This document shows positions 44,786 to 53,868 of a stretch of 64,000 nt of DNA, in pieces. The DNA is taken from assembly GCA_947496695.1 (NCBI GenBank), contig CANMEI010000007.1, positions 177,573 to 241,572 of the forward strand, in the 5' to 3' direction. Source of the stretch: an uncultured Cellulophaga sp. GTDB taxonomy: Bacteria; Bacteroidota; Bacteroidia; Flavobacteriales; Flavobacteriaceae. Positions within the stretch are counted from its first letter, which is position 1. The number at the start of each line of letters is the position of its first letter. The notes below the pieces were generated by a model that saw nothing but the letters and a program-made list of their open reading frames with translations, had not been told where the DNA came from and ran no database searches. The position numbers were made by a program, and so were the translations under genes.

Positions 44786-45385
44786 ATGCAACGTTTATTT
44801 TTTGAACCAATTCACTTAAATTTACCTGATAGTGATATTAGTTATTATCCTGATTTTTTAGCTTCTGACATCGCATTAAATTATTTTGAGATTTTCAAAA
44901 AAACGATTCCTTGGCAACAAGATGATATTAAAATATTTGGCAAAGTACATGCTCAACCAAGATTAACAGCTTTATACGCAGATAACAATAAGCCATACTC
45001 CTACTCTGGCATTACTATGCAACCTCATTTATTTACTAAAGAACTATTAGATCTTAAAAGGTTGGTTGAAGAAAAAAGTAATACCTTATATACTACTTGC
45101 TTATTAAACCTTTACCGAAATGGTAAAGACAGTAATGGCTGGCATGCAGATAATGAGAAAGAATTAGGTATAAACCCAATCATAGCTTCAGTTTCATTAG
45201 GTCAAAAACGTGTTTTTCATTTAAAGCACAGAACTAATAAAAACTTAAAACACAAAATAGAGTTAGAAAACGGTAGTCTACTAATTATGGCAGGTAAAAC
45301 ACAACATCATTGGTTGCATCAAATACCAAAAACGGCTAAGCCTATTCAAGAAAGAATAAACTTAACCTTTAGATCTATTATTTAA
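44786..45385 (+). CDS. AlkB-like 2-oxoglutarate/Fe(II) dioxygenase
   Basis: 199 residues. The iron-binding His-x-Asp is in SNGWHADNEKELG, the distal His in AGKTQHHWLHQIPK, and the 2-oxoglutarate Arg in ERINLTFRSII. PRLTALYADNNKPYSYSG is the nucleotide-recognition lid region of AlkB-type proteins. It should remove alkyl groups from N1-methyladenine or N3-methylcytosine in DNA or RNA. It directly follows the AraC gene and its last 8 bp overlap the 3' end of the convergent nuclease gene. Confidence 0.9.
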   Translation: MQRLFFEPIHLNLPDSDISYYPDFLASDIALNYFEIFKKTIPWQQDDIKIFGKVHAQPRLTALYADNNKPYSYSGITMQPHLFTKELLDLKRLVEEKSNTLYTTCLLNLYRNGKDSNGWHADNEKELGINPIIASVSLGQKRVFHLKHRTNKNLKHKIELENGSLLIMAGKTQHHWLHQIPKTAKPIQERINLTFRSII

Positions 45386-46154
45386 ACAAATCGTTTAGCA
45401 CTTTTGCCAAACGTAAACCTCCTTTTTGTAGTTGATCTTCAACAACTCCTAAATAATCATAACTATATCTGTAGCTTAGTTTTTCACCTTTTTCAACTGA
45501 ACCGTATACAACCGCAGCTAATTTTTGAGATTCTTCAACCCAATCTAACAAATCACCACTTTGTACTTCTTTAATTTCATCTTTACTAAGCACAGGTAAA
45601 TTATTAGCAATTTCAGTATAACTCATTCCGTAATCATCAATCATATTACTATCCCATACACGGTGTAAATTTGATCCTTTACCAAACCATTGTACTTGAA
45701 TATCGTTCCCACCTTTATCTTCTGCATGGCCAACATGCATTGGTTGGTGTAAGTCTCCAACAAAATGCACTAATAACTTTAAATAAAATGCTTTATCTGA
45801 CTTAGTAGAATTTTTATCTTTTACAACTTCAATACATTTTCTAATTCCTTGGACTACATCACCATGTTCACTTGGTATAACATCAGCATATTTTTCATCA
45901 GCAGAAAAATTTACATAATGCCATGGGCTAAAAGCCTTATAACTTCTTTCGGACTTTATATCATCGGCATATGTAGAAACAAATGCTAAACTCTGGCCAT
46001 CTAATATTTTTTCAATTGCCTTTTTAGCTTTTCGAGATAAATGTTGCTGTGCAACTTCACCTGTTGCTCTATGCCCCGTTTTTCCCCAATCATAATTATT
46101 AGAAAATGAAAATTGAACGGATAGTGCTAGTAATAAAATGGATAGTTTCTTCAT
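45378..46154 (-). CDS. S1/P1-type zinc nuclease
   Basis: 258 residues, exported (signal MKKLSILLLALSVQFSFSN). The mature N-terminal WGKTGHRATGEVAQQHL gives the Trp and His that bind zinc in this family; further zinc ligands are in SPWHYVNFSADE, LVHFVGDLHQPMHVGH and NLHRVWDSNMIDDYG. Such enzymes degrade single-stranded DNA and RNA and remove 3'-phosphates from nucleotides, probably for phosphate or nucleoside scavenging in the periplasm. Fully typical for marine Flavobacteria. Confidence 0.92.
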   Translation of the reverse strand: MKKLSILLLALSVQFSFSNNYDWGKTGHRATGEVAQQHLSRKAKKAIEKILDGQSLAFVSTYADDIKSERSYKAFSPWHYVNFSADEKYADVIPSEHGDVVQGIRKCIEVVKDKNSTKSDKAFYLKLLVHFVGDLHQPMHVGHAEDKGGNDIQVQWFGKGSNLHRVWDSNMIDDYGMSYTEIANNLPVLSKDEIKEVQSGDLLDWVEESQKLAAVVYGSVEKGEKLSYRYSYDYLGVVEDQLQKGGLRLAKVLNDLFK

Positions 46155-46293
46155 CTTAAAAAAATTTAGCTAACCTTTGTGAAAGCTAGTGTCAAAAAAA
46201 AATAAATTCGACTCAAAAATAGAGATTTGAACTTAAACCTATTGTTAACTCGTATATAGATTTTAATATTTAACTTTTATAAAAACTTTTGCC

Positions 46294-48540
46294 TTGATTC
46301 TGAAAAAAATTAAATCTCCAATTTTAAGATATGGCCTAATTACAATTATTGCTTTTATAAGTATTGTAATCCTTTTTTTATTTAGTATATATATAGGTAT
46401 CTGGGGAAAATTACCTAGTAAAACAGAATTATCAAAACTAGAATATCAAAAAGCTAGTGAAGTGTATACTGCTGATAGTGTGCTAATTGGTAAATATTAT
46501 TTATTTGACCGGCAACCTATTGCGTATGAAGAGTTTCCTGAGAACTTAAAAAATGCATTAATTGCAATTGAAGACGAACGTTTTTACAATCATTCCGGAA
46601 TAGATTACCCAAGTTTATTTAGAGTAGCTATTAAATCTATTTTAATGCAAGACCAAAGTTCTGGCGGTGGTAGTACAATTACACAACAACTAGCAAAAAA
46701 CTTATATCCAAGAAAAGATAGAAAACATTCTAATATTGCTGTTGATAAGCTAAAAGAAATGTTTATTGCTTCAAGATTGGAGGATTTATATTCAAAAGAA
46801 GAAATTCTTTACCATTATTTAAACACAGTTAGCTTTGGCGATAATACTTTTGGTATAGAAAGTGCTTCTTTAAAATTCTTCAATAAAAAAACAAAAGATT
46901 TAAATACCGAAGAAAGTGCTGTTTTGGTTGGTATGCTAAAAGCTACATATGGCTACAACCCTAGAATACACCCCGAAAATAGTTTAAGAAGAAGAAACCT
47001 TGTATTGGGAGCAATGTTTAAAAATGAATTTATATCTGAAATAGAAAAAGACAGTTTATCTAGTATACAGCTTAAATTAGATTACAGAGATTTTAATTAT
47101 AATGATGGTTTAGCTCCTTACTTTAGAGAAGAAGTTAGGAAACAACTTACCCAGTGGAGTGCTTCTCAAATAGAAAAAGGAAATGAATACAATATATATA
47201 CTTCTGGTTTAAAAATATATACTACGCTAGATTATAAGATGCAAAAAATGGCCGAAGAAGCTATGGTTGAACATTTATCAAAACTCCAAAATAGCTTTGA
47301 AAAAAGCTATGGTAAAAATGCTCCATGGCTAAAAGACAAAAATCTTGTTACTAAAATTTTAAAAAGAACTGCTAGCTATAAGAAACTAAAAAAAAGCGGA
47401 TTACCTGAAGACAAAATAATTGATTCTTTAAACAAGAAAAAAGCAATGACTTTTGTTGATTGGAATGAGGAAAAACAAGTTGAAGCATCAGTAATTGATA
47501 GCATACAACATTATATGAAGTTTTTGAATACGGGCTCGTTAAGCATAGACCCAAGTTCTGGTGCCGTAAAAACATGGATAGGTGGCGTAAATTTTAAATA
47601 CTATAAATACGATCATATATCACAAAGTAAGCGTCAGGTAGGTTCTACATTTAAACCTATAGTTTATACAGCTGCTCTTGAAAACGGAATTACGCCTTGC
47701 ACCTATTTTTCAGCTGAGGAAGTGGAGTACAAAAATTTAAAAGGATGGTCACCTAGCAACTCAGGCGATAAAGAAGAAGCTTACCTTAACTACTCTATGG
47801 AGCAAGCACTTAGTAATAGTGTAAATACGGTTGCGGTAAAAGTATTAGAAAAAACGGGTGTTTTAAATGTAATTCGACAAGCTAACAAAATGGGAATTAC
47901 TGAAGAATTACCTGAAGAGCCTTCACTCGCTTTAGGTACTGGTGAAATTAAATTAAGTGAAATGGCTGGCGCTTATGCTAGTTTTGTAAATAACGGAAAA
48001 CATGTTACCCCGTTTTTAATTAACCGAATTGAAAATAGTAAAGATTCTATTTTAGAAGTTTTTGAACCTGAAATTGCAAAAAAAGAGGCTTTTTCAGATG
48101 AAACTAGACAACTAATGATTGAAATGATGAAAGAAACTATCAATTCTGGAACTGCAACAAGAATTAGAAATTCATATAATTTAAAAAATGATATTGCTGG
48201 TAAAACAGGAACAACACAAGATAATAAAGACGCTTGGTTTGTAGGTATCACTCCCAAATTGGTTCATATCACTTGGGTTGGGTTAGACAATCATGAACTT
48301 GGTTTTAAAAGTACTAGTTTAGGGCAAGGTGCAAATGCGGCACTACCAATGTTTGCTTTGTTTTTACAGAAGTTGAATAAAGACAAAGATTATAATGCAA
48401 TTACAAATGCAAAGTTTGAAAAACCGACTGATGAGGTTCTCAATATGCTAGATTGTGAACCTATTAAAAAAGATGGTTTTTTTAAACGTTTATTTAAAAA
48501 TCCGAATAAGAAAAAATCTAGAAAATTCAACTCTAATTAA
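46294..48540 (+). CDS. Bifunctional penicillin-binding protein (class A PBP1-like)
   Basis: 748 residues. Start is a TTG at 46294: no in-frame ATG exists upstream of or within the essential membrane anchor (YGLITIIAFISIVILFLFSI). The GT51 glycosyltransferase domain has IEDERFYNHSGIDYPSLFR, GGGSTITQQLAKNLYP and KEEILYHYLNTVSFGDNTFG. The transpeptidase domain has SxxK in RQVGSTFKPIVY, SxN in LSNSVNTVAV and KTG in IAGKTGTTQDNKDAW. It polymerises and cross-links peptidoglycan. The C-terminus is basic (FKRLFKNPNKKKSRK). A 20-bp perfect terminator stem follows. Confidence 0.93.
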   Translation: MILKKIKSPILRYGLITIIAFISIVILFLFSIYIGIWGKLPSKTELSKLEYQKASEVYTADSVLIGKYYLFDRQPIAYEEFPENLKNALIAIEDERFYNHSGIDYPSLFRVAIKSILMQDQSSGGGSTITQQLAKNLYPRKDRKHSNIAVDKLKEMFIASRLEDLYSKEEILYHYLNTVSFGDNTFGIESASLKFFNKKTKDLNTEESAVLVGMLKATYGYNPRIHPENSLRRRNLVLGAMFKNEFISEIEKDSLSSIQLKLDYRDFNYNDGLAPYFREEVRKQLTQWSASQIEKGNEYNIYTSGLKIYTTLDYKMQKMAEEAMVEHLSKLQNSFEKSYGKNAPWLKDKNLVTKILKRTASYKKLKKSGLPEDKIIDSLNKKKAMTFVDWNEEKQVEASVIDSIQHYMKFLNTGSLSIDPSSGAVKTWIGGVNFKYYKYDHISQSKRQVGSTFKPIVYTAALENGITPCTYFSAEEVEYKNLKGWSPSNSGDKEEAYLNYSMEQALSNSVNTVAVKVLEKTGVLNVIRQANKMGITEELPEEPSLALGTGEIKLSEMAGAYASFVNNGKHVTPFLINRIENSKDSILEVFEPEIAKKEAFSDETRQLMIEMMKETINSGTATRIRNSYNLKNDIAGKTGTTQDNKDAWFVGITPKLVHITWVGLDNHELGFKSTSLGQGANAALPMFALFLQKLNKDKDYNAITNAKFEKPTDEVLNMLDCEPIKKDGFFKRLFKNPNKKKSRKFNSN

Positions 48541-48543
48541 AAT

Positions 48544-48588
48544 ATAATTAAACCAAAAGTAAATTTTATTTACTTTTGGTTTAATTAT
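48544..48588 (+). terminator. Terminator of the penicillin-binding protein gene
   Basis: Perfect 20-bp stem (48544-48563 and 48569-48588) with a TTTTA loop directly after the stop. It is AT-rich and nearly symmetrical. Confidence 0.85.
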
Positions 48589-48633
48589 ATTAATATTTTA
48601 TTTACTTTTATTGCTAAACAACACGTTTAGTAA

Positions 48634-48900
48634 ATGAAAAAACTACCTATATTTTGCCCTAGTTGCGAAAGCAACCTTATTGTTAGTGAGCTTTCGTGCT
48701 CAAATTGTGATACCGTTATATCAGGATCATTTGACCTTCCTAAAATACTTCAGCTCTCTCCTGAAAATCAAGAATTTATTTTGCAATTTGTTTTAAATAG
48801 TGGAAGCCTTAAAAAAATGGCTATTCAAATGGATATTAGCTATCCTACAATGCGGAATAAACTAGATGAAATCATAGAAGCTTTACAAACTAATTCTTAG
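48634..48900 (+). CDS. DUF2089-type zinc-ribbon protein
   Basis: 88 residues. An N-terminal zinc ribbon is built from two CxxC pairs (FCPSCESN and LSCSNCDT), followed by a helical segment that reads like a helix-turn-helix (LKKMAIQMDISYPTMRNKLDEIIEAL). The family DUF2089 is thought to contain regulators. It is the first gene of a compact unit with a membrane protein (3-bp gap) and an alpha/beta hydrolase (1-bp overlap), and may control it. Confidence 0.87.
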   Translation: MKKLPIFCPSCESNLIVSELSCSNCDTVISGSFDLPKILQLSPENQEFILQFVLNSGSLKKMAIQMDISYPTMRNKLDEIIEALQTNS

Positions 48901-48903
48901 TAT

Positions 48904-49497
48904 ATGAAAACACTTTTACTCAATCCATTTAAAAAATATCAAGAAAACAAATTAGTAATTATAGGAATTCTTGCTACTTTACTTGGCTCCATTATAGCTT
49001 ATATTTTCAGTGCTAGATTTGATGGTGTTATAGACATTCATTTTGTTAGCAGTATAAATTTGTGGCAACCTTTTATAGACAGCTTTATAAACATTAGTTT
49101 GCTTAGTCTAATTTTATTTGCCTTAGGAAAATATATCAATAAGAAAACTCGATTTATTGATATTTTAAATAGCAGTTTACTATCCAGAGTTCCTTTTTAT
49201 GTCGTGCCTTTTTTTAATATTGGAACAACTATGCAAAAAATTAACACGACTTTATTAGAAACTTTAAAAACTGATAAAGTTCCGGATTTATCAAATATAC
49301 CATTATCCTTTATCATCACCCTTTTCATATTTTCGATTGTTTCTATTTTGCTATTAGTTTGGAGTATTGCTATATTATTTAATGGTTACAAGGTATCTAC
49401 AAATGCTAAGGGAGTTAAATCAACAATATTATTTTTTGTAGCATTATTAATTGCAGAAGTTTTATCAAAAATTATAATGATTAATCTACCTTACTAA
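48904..49497 (+). CDS. Multi-span membrane protein (Yip1-like)
   Basis: 197 residues with five hydrophobic spans, around residues 18-40 (LVIIGILATLLGSIIAYIF), 55-75, 95-112, 138-160 (IITLFIFSIVSILLLVWS) and 175-193. The pattern and the polar loop FNGYKVSTNAKGVKS resemble Yip1-domain proteins of bacteria. No catalytic residues are seen. It lies between a DUF2089 gene and a hydrolase gene and overlaps the latter by one base, so the three probably act together. Confidence 0.75.
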   Translation: MKTLLLNPFKKYQENKLVIIGILATLLGSIIAYIFSARFDGVIDIHFVSSINLWQPFIDSFINISLLSLILFALGKYINKKTRFIDILNSSLLSRVPFYVVPFFNIGTTMQKINTTLLETLKTDKVPDLSNIPLSFIITLFIFSIVSILLLVWSIAILFNGYKVSTNAKGVKSTILFFVALLIAEVLSKIIMINLPY

Positions 49498-50420
49498 TGA
49501 AAACAATATTTACCACCGTATTATTATTTACATATTTAATTGTTTTCTCTCAAATTATTGAAGAAGAAATTAATCTTGTGAATAATGAAATTTTAATACC
49601 AGGAACTCTTAGTTATTCTGAAACTGGTAAAAAACAGCCACTAGTAATATTTGTTCATGGTTCTGGAAATATTGATCGAAATGGAAACCAAAAAGGAACT
49701 CCAATACAAATAAATTATATAAAGGCTCTAGCTGATAGTTTAAATAATCATAAAATTGCATTTTACAGATATGATAAGCGTACATCAACAGCTGATAATT
49801 TTGATAAACTTAAAGGCATTACTATTAATGATTTTGTTTCAGATGTTGAGGTAGCCATTCAAAATTTTAAAAATGATAGTCGTTTTAATAGTATTCATTT
49901 AGTGGGTCATAGTCAAGGATCATTAATTGCTATGTTAGCCACAAATAAAAACATTACTTCATATACTTCAATTGCTGGTGCAGGAACAACCATCGATAAA
50001 ATAATTATACAACAAATAAGCGCTCAAAACCCAGAATTAGGAAACATTGCAAAAGAGCATTTTAAAGAATTATTCGAAACTGATTCAATTGAAACAGTAA
50101 ATCCTAATTTGATTTCTATTTTTGCTCCTCAAAATATCAACTTTATCAAAAATTGGGCTAAAATTAACCCTGAAAAAGAAATTAAAAATTTAAACATTCC
50201 TCTACTTATATTAAATGGTAATACTGATACTCAAGTTACAGTTTCAAATGCTGAAGAATTAAAAATTGCATCACAAAATGCACAATTAGAAATTATTCCA
50301 AAAATGAATCATTTAATGAAAGAAGTAAATTCTTTAACTGAAAATCAACAAGCTTATATAGATGCCAAATATCCTATTTCACCTAAAATGTTAAAAGTTT
50401 TGATTGAATTTATAAAATAA
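49497..50420 (+). CDS. Exported alpha/beta hydrolase
   Basis: 307 residues with a signal peptide (MKTIFTTVLLFTYLIVFSQ). The oxyanion-hole motif is VHGSGNIDRNGNQKG, the nucleophile elbow GHSQGSLI, and the later acid and His are in ILNGNTDTQV and IPKMNHLMKEVN. Esterase or peptidase activity is likely; the substrate is unknown. Third gene of the DUF2089 unit (TAATG overlap with the membrane protein gene). Confidence 0.87.
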   Translation: MKTIFTTVLLFTYLIVFSQIIEEEINLVNNEILIPGTLSYSETGKKQPLVIFVHGSGNIDRNGNQKGTPIQINYIKALADSLNNHKIAFYRYDKRTSTADNFDKLKGITINDFVSDVEVAIQNFKNDSRFNSIHLVGHSQGSLIAMLATNKNITSYTSIAGAGTTIDKIIIQQISAQNPELGNIAKEHFKELFETDSIETVNPNLISIFAPQNINFIKNWAKINPEKEIKNLNIPLLILNGNTDTQVTVSNAEELKIASQNAQLEIIPKMNHLMKEVNSLTENQQAYIDAKYPISPKMLKVLIEFIK

Positions 50421-50500
50421 AATATTCATTTTATTGACTTAGTAGTAGGTCGATAAATTTAAAATTCACATATTAGGCTAACTAATTTAAAAATTTCATT

Positions 50501-51304
50501 TTGAAATATAAAATCCTTTGTTCTGACTTAGATGGCACATTACTTTCAACAAAAAGTGATGTATCAGAAACTACAATTACTACTTTAAAAAAAATTACAG
50601 CTAACACAAAGGTTATTTTAGTTTCCGCTAGAATGCCACAATCTATGACTTATATTCAAAAAGATTTAGGTGTAGAAAATGAACCAATTATTTGTTACAA
50701 CGGTGCATTAGTTTTAGAGGGCTCCAAAGAAATTGAGTCTGTAACCATCCCGCTTACATTATTAAAAAAAATATATCAATTATCAGAAGAACATAATATA
50801 AAATTAGGACTGTATTATAATGATGAATGGTTTGTAGAAACAACTTCTGAGCGTGTTGAAAAAGAAATTAGAAATACAAAAGCTATTCCTGAATATAGAC
50901 CAACAACAGCTACTTTTGATGATTGGAAAAATCGCGATATAGCTGGTGCTCACAAGATAATGATGATGGGCACTAAAAATACCTGCGATGCTATTTATCC
51001 AATTCTAGACGAAAAATTTGGAGAACAAATAGCAATTTACAGATCAAACGATACCTTAATTGAAATTGCTCCAAAATCGGTTTCAAAACTTTCTGCTATA
51101 AAATCACTTTTAACTGATGGCGAAACGTTAAATGATATTGTTGCTTTTGGTGATAATTATAATGATTTAGAAATGCTACAACATGTTGGCTGTGGAGTTG
51201 CTGTTGGTAATGCGCGTAAAGAAGTTAAAGAAATTTCTGATTATACCACATTAAAAAATACCGAAAATGGTGTTGCTGTATTTATTAACGATCATATTTT
51301 ATAG
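50501..51304 (+). CDS. Cof-type HAD phosphatase
   Basis: 267 residues. Start is TTG at 50501 (TTG AAA TAT AAA), directly before the motif I strand ILCSDLDGTLLSTKS; no ATG is available upstream. Motif II VILVSARMPQSM, and motif III/IV VAFGDNYNDLEMLQHVGCGVAVGNA complete the active site; the large insert between residues 85 and 190 is the C2 cap of the Cof/YbjI branch. These enzymes dephosphorylate sugar phosphates or flavin and PLP precursors. No operon partner. Confidence 0.9.
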   Translation: MKYKILCSDLDGTLLSTKSDVSETTITTLKKITANTKVILVSARMPQSMTYIQKDLGVENEPIICYNGALVLEGSKEIESVTIPLTLLKKIYQLSEEHNIKLGLYYNDEWFVETTSERVEKEIRNTKAIPEYRPTTATFDDWKNRDIAGAHKIMMMGTKNTCDAIYPILDEKFGEQIAIYRSNDTLIEIAPKSVSKLSAIKSLLTDGETLNDIVAFGDNYNDLEMLQHVGCGVAVGNARKEVKEISDYTTLKNTENGVAVFINDHIL

Positions 51305-51332
51305 TTTGTTTATATTTGGTAAGAACAAACTA
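51302..51332 (+). promoter_or_regulatory. Inverted repeat flanking a TATATTTG element, upstream of the DUF819 gene
   Basis: Arms TAGTTTGTT (51302-51310) and AACAAACTA (51324-51332) are perfect inverted copies; between them lies TATATTTG (51311-51318), an exact -7 match, 25 bp before the ATG at 51344. The repeat could be a weak terminator of the phosphatase gene or an operator over the promoter. Confidence 0.4.
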
Positions 51333-51343
51333 CATTCTCTTTT

Positions 51344-52660
51344 ATGGCTGAAATAAAATTACCTGAACCAATAATTACTGATGATGCTATTGTTTTTGGT
51401 TTACTCGCACTTTGTTTAGGTTTTATATTTTACACCTCATCTATTAAAACAGGATTTTGGAAAAAATTCTATTCAGTAGTTCCTGCAGTTTTAATGTGTT
51501 ATTTATTACCAGCAATACTATCATCTACCGGTATTGTTGCCGAGCATTGGGAAACTTTGGATGAAAGTGGAAAAATTATTGAACATTCCTCAAAACTATA
51601 TTTTGTAGCGAGCAGATATTTACTTCCAGCCGCTTTGGTTTTAATGACATTAAGTATAGATTTAAAAGCAATTTTAAGTTTAGGTTCAAAAGCATTAATT
51701 ATGTTTTTAACAGGTTCTGTTGGTATTATCATAGGTGGTCCAATTGCAATACTATTAGTTTCGATTGTTTCTCCTGAAACTGTTGGCGGCAACAATTTTG
51801 ATGCCGTTTGGAGAGGCTTATCTACCATTGCAGGTAGCTGGATTGGGGGTGGTGCTAACCAAGCTGCTATGTATGAAGTTTTTAAATATACTCCTGAGAA
51901 ATATGGCGCTATGGTTTTAGTAGATATTGCTGTTGCAAATATCTGGATGGCTATTTTACTATTTGGTATTGGAAAAACTGCTAAAATTGATAGATGGCTT
52001 AATGCAGATACGAGTGCTATTGAAAAATTAAAAATAAAAGTAACCGCATTTACTGAAAAAATAACTCGTGTACCTATGTTACAAGATTACATAATAATGC
52101 TCTCATTAGCTTTTACAGCTGTTGGTATTTCCCATTTTTTCGGAAATGGAATTAGTAATTATTTAATTGAAAATATTACTGCCGTAGCAAACCCTAAAAA
52201 CTTTTTATCATTTTTAGGTTCTAAATTCTTTTGGATGGTTGTTATTGCCACTATTGCAGGCATTATTTTATCATTTACAAAAGCCAAAAATTACGAAGGT
52301 GCCGGTGCTAGTAAAATTGGTGGCTTGTTTATTTATATTCTTGTTGCAACCATAGGTATGAAAGTAGATATTGCTCAAGTACTTGAAAACCCAGGGTTAA
52401 TTATTGTTGGCCTTATATGGATTAGTATTCATGCGCTTTTACTAATTATAGTCGCTAAAATTATTAAAGCACCTTTCTTTTTCTTAGCTGTTGGTAGTCA
52501 AGCAAATGTAGGTGGTGCCGCATCTGCCCCAGTTATTGCGGCTGAGTTTCATCCATCATTAACCTCCGTTGGAGTTTTATTAGCTGTTTTTGGTTATGTA
52601 GTGGGTACAGGCGGTGCTTTATTCTGCGCTTACCTAATGGAAATAGCTTCTAGTTTATAA
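51344..52660 (+). CDS. DUF819 family integral membrane protein
   Basis: 438 residues with about ten hydrophobic spans. Family-typical segments: WRGLSTIAGSWIGGGANQAA (Gly-rich, first half) and VGSQANVGGAASAPVIAAEF (second half), which suggest an inverted-repeat transporter fold. DUF819/YjcL-like proteins are predicted transporters of unknown substrate. It is monocistronic, between the HAD phosphatase and the DUF4369 lipoprotein. Confidence 0.9.
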   Translation: MAEIKLPEPIITDDAIVFGLLALCLGFIFYTSSIKTGFWKKFYSVVPAVLMCYLLPAILSSTGIVAEHWETLDESGKIIEHSSKLYFVASRYLLPAALVLMTLSIDLKAILSLGSKALIMFLTGSVGIIIGGPIAILLVSIVSPETVGGNNFDAVWRGLSTIAGSWIGGGANQAAMYEVFKYTPEKYGAMVLVDIAVANIWMAILLFGIGKTAKIDRWLNADTSAIEKLKIKVTAFTEKITRVPMLQDYIIMLSLAFTAVGISHFFGNGISNYLIENITAVANPKNFLSFLGSKFFWMVVIATIAGIILSFTKAKNYEGAGASKIGGLFIYILVATIGMKVDIAQVLENPGLIIVGLIWISIHALLLIIVAKIIKAPFFFLAVGSQANVGGAASAPVIAAEFHPSLTSVGVLLAVFGYVVGTGGALFCAYLMEIASSL

Positions 52661-52748
52661 AATTGTGCATAAATAACTCGTATCATACTAAATAATAAAG
52701 AACCAAAACCAAAAAAAAAGTGATATTTGCTCTTCCAAAATTAAAACC

Positions 52749-53456
52749 ATGAAAAAAATACTTATTGTAGCCATACTTGGGCTTTTCTTATTTTCTTGTT
52801 CAAACTCTGAAAAAAACATGACTGTTTCTGGTAATGTAAAAGGATTGAAAAAAGGAACATTATATTTACAACAATTAAAAGATACTGTTTTAGTAACTAT
52901 AGATTCTTTACAAGTAAAAGGAAATGGAGTTTTCAGCTTTAAAACTGAAATTGATAGTCCTGATATGTTTTATTTATACTTGACTAAAAAAGATTATAAT
53001 GACATTAATGATCGTATTCGCTTTTTTGGCGAACCAGGAGCTATAACTATAAATACCTCGTGGGATAATTTTGAAACAGATGCTAAAATAGTTGGTTCTA
53101 AATCTAATGATGTTTACCAGAATTATTTAAAAGGAATGTCTCGCTTCAATACTAAAAGCTTAAGTATTTTACAAGCTAGATTTGATCCTAAATTTCAAAA
53201 TGATTCTATTGCTTTAGACTCATTGGTAAAATTAAATGATAAAAATATTTACAGAAGTTATGCCTATGCTTTAAACTTTGCTTTAAATAATAAATCTTCA
53301 TTCGTAGCGCCTTATATTGCAGTAAATGAAGTACCTGATGCAAATATTAAATATTTAGATTCTATTAATAGTGTATTAACACCAGAAGTTGCAAGCTCAA
53401 AATATGGCAAAGAATTAAAAAAATACCTAGAAGAAATAAAAGCTGAAAAAGAATAA
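52749..53456 (+). CDS. DUF4369 domain lipoprotein
   Basis: 235 residues with lipobox LIVAILGLFLFSCSNS. Residues 24-120 are the DUF4369 beta-sandwich (MTVSGNVKGLKKGTLYLQQ, DSLQVKGNGVFSFKTEIDS), which usually stands in front of a thioredoxin domain in Bacteroidota thiol-disulphide proteins. Here the thioredoxin domain is absent; the chain ends in a charged helical segment (KYGKELKKYLEEIKAEKE), so it is a DUF4369-only variant. A 22-bp terminator stem follows. Confidence 0.85.
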   Translation: MKKILIVAILGLFLFSCSNSEKNMTVSGNVKGLKKGTLYLQQLKDTVLVTIDSLQVKGNGVFSFKTEIDSPDMFYLYLTKKDYNDINDRIRFFGEPGAITINTSWDNFETDAKIVGSKSNDVYQNYLKGMSRFNTKSLSILQARFDPKFQNDSIALDSLVKLNDKNIYRSYAYALNFALNNKSSFVAPYIAVNEVPDANIKYLDSINSVLTPEVASSKYGKELKKYLEEIKAEKE

Positions 53457-53470
53457 ATTTTAAATTCTAC

Positions 53471-53517
53471 TTTAAAACAAAAAAGCATCCATTAAATGGA
53501 TGCTTTTTTGTTTTAAA
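53471..53517. terminator. Bidirectional terminator, 22-bp stem
   Basis: Perfect 22-bp arms (53471-53492 and 53496-53517) with a TAA loop, between the convergent DUF4369 and small helical-protein genes. Internal A6 and T6 tracts give a T-run in either direction. Confidence 0.93.
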
Positions 53518-53533
53518 TAAAGAGGTAAGAAAG

Positions 53534-53800
53534 TTATCCTAGTTTATTTAGTTTTTCAACTAAGCTTGTAGCTTTCTCTTCTAATTCAATTTTTACAGCT
53601 TTAAGATGCTTGCTTCTATTTTCTACATTTTGATTTACTTTTTGAATCAAATCATCAAAAACAGTTATTGCTTCATCTATTAAATCAGAACCTTCTTTAG
53701 TTGTTTTTTTACCATTTGAAGCTTCCCAAAAATATACAGCTTCAATAATATCTCCTAAAACGTAATTTATATCTTTTTTTAAATCTTTTACACTTGCCAT
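53534..53800 (-). CDS. Small helical protein, function unknown
   Basis: 88 residues, soluble, all-helical in appearance: MASVKDLKKDINYVLGDIIE, EAITVFDDLIQKVNQNVENR, AVKIELEEKATSLVEKLNKL. It has the heptad pattern of a coiled coil in the C-terminal half. I recognise it as a type common in Flavobacteriaceae but without known function. It is 68 bp downstream of manA on the same strand and could be co-transcribed with manA. Confidence 0.75.
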   Translation of the reverse strand: MASVKDLKKDINYVLGDIIEAVYFWEASNGKKTTKEGSDLIDEAITVFDDLIQKVNQNVENRSKHLKAVKIELEEKATSLVEKLNKLG

Positions 53801-53868
53801 TTGTTACTATTTTAATTTGTTGCAAAAGTACTCTTTTTAAGAATACTTGATTCTTTATTAGTTATTTT

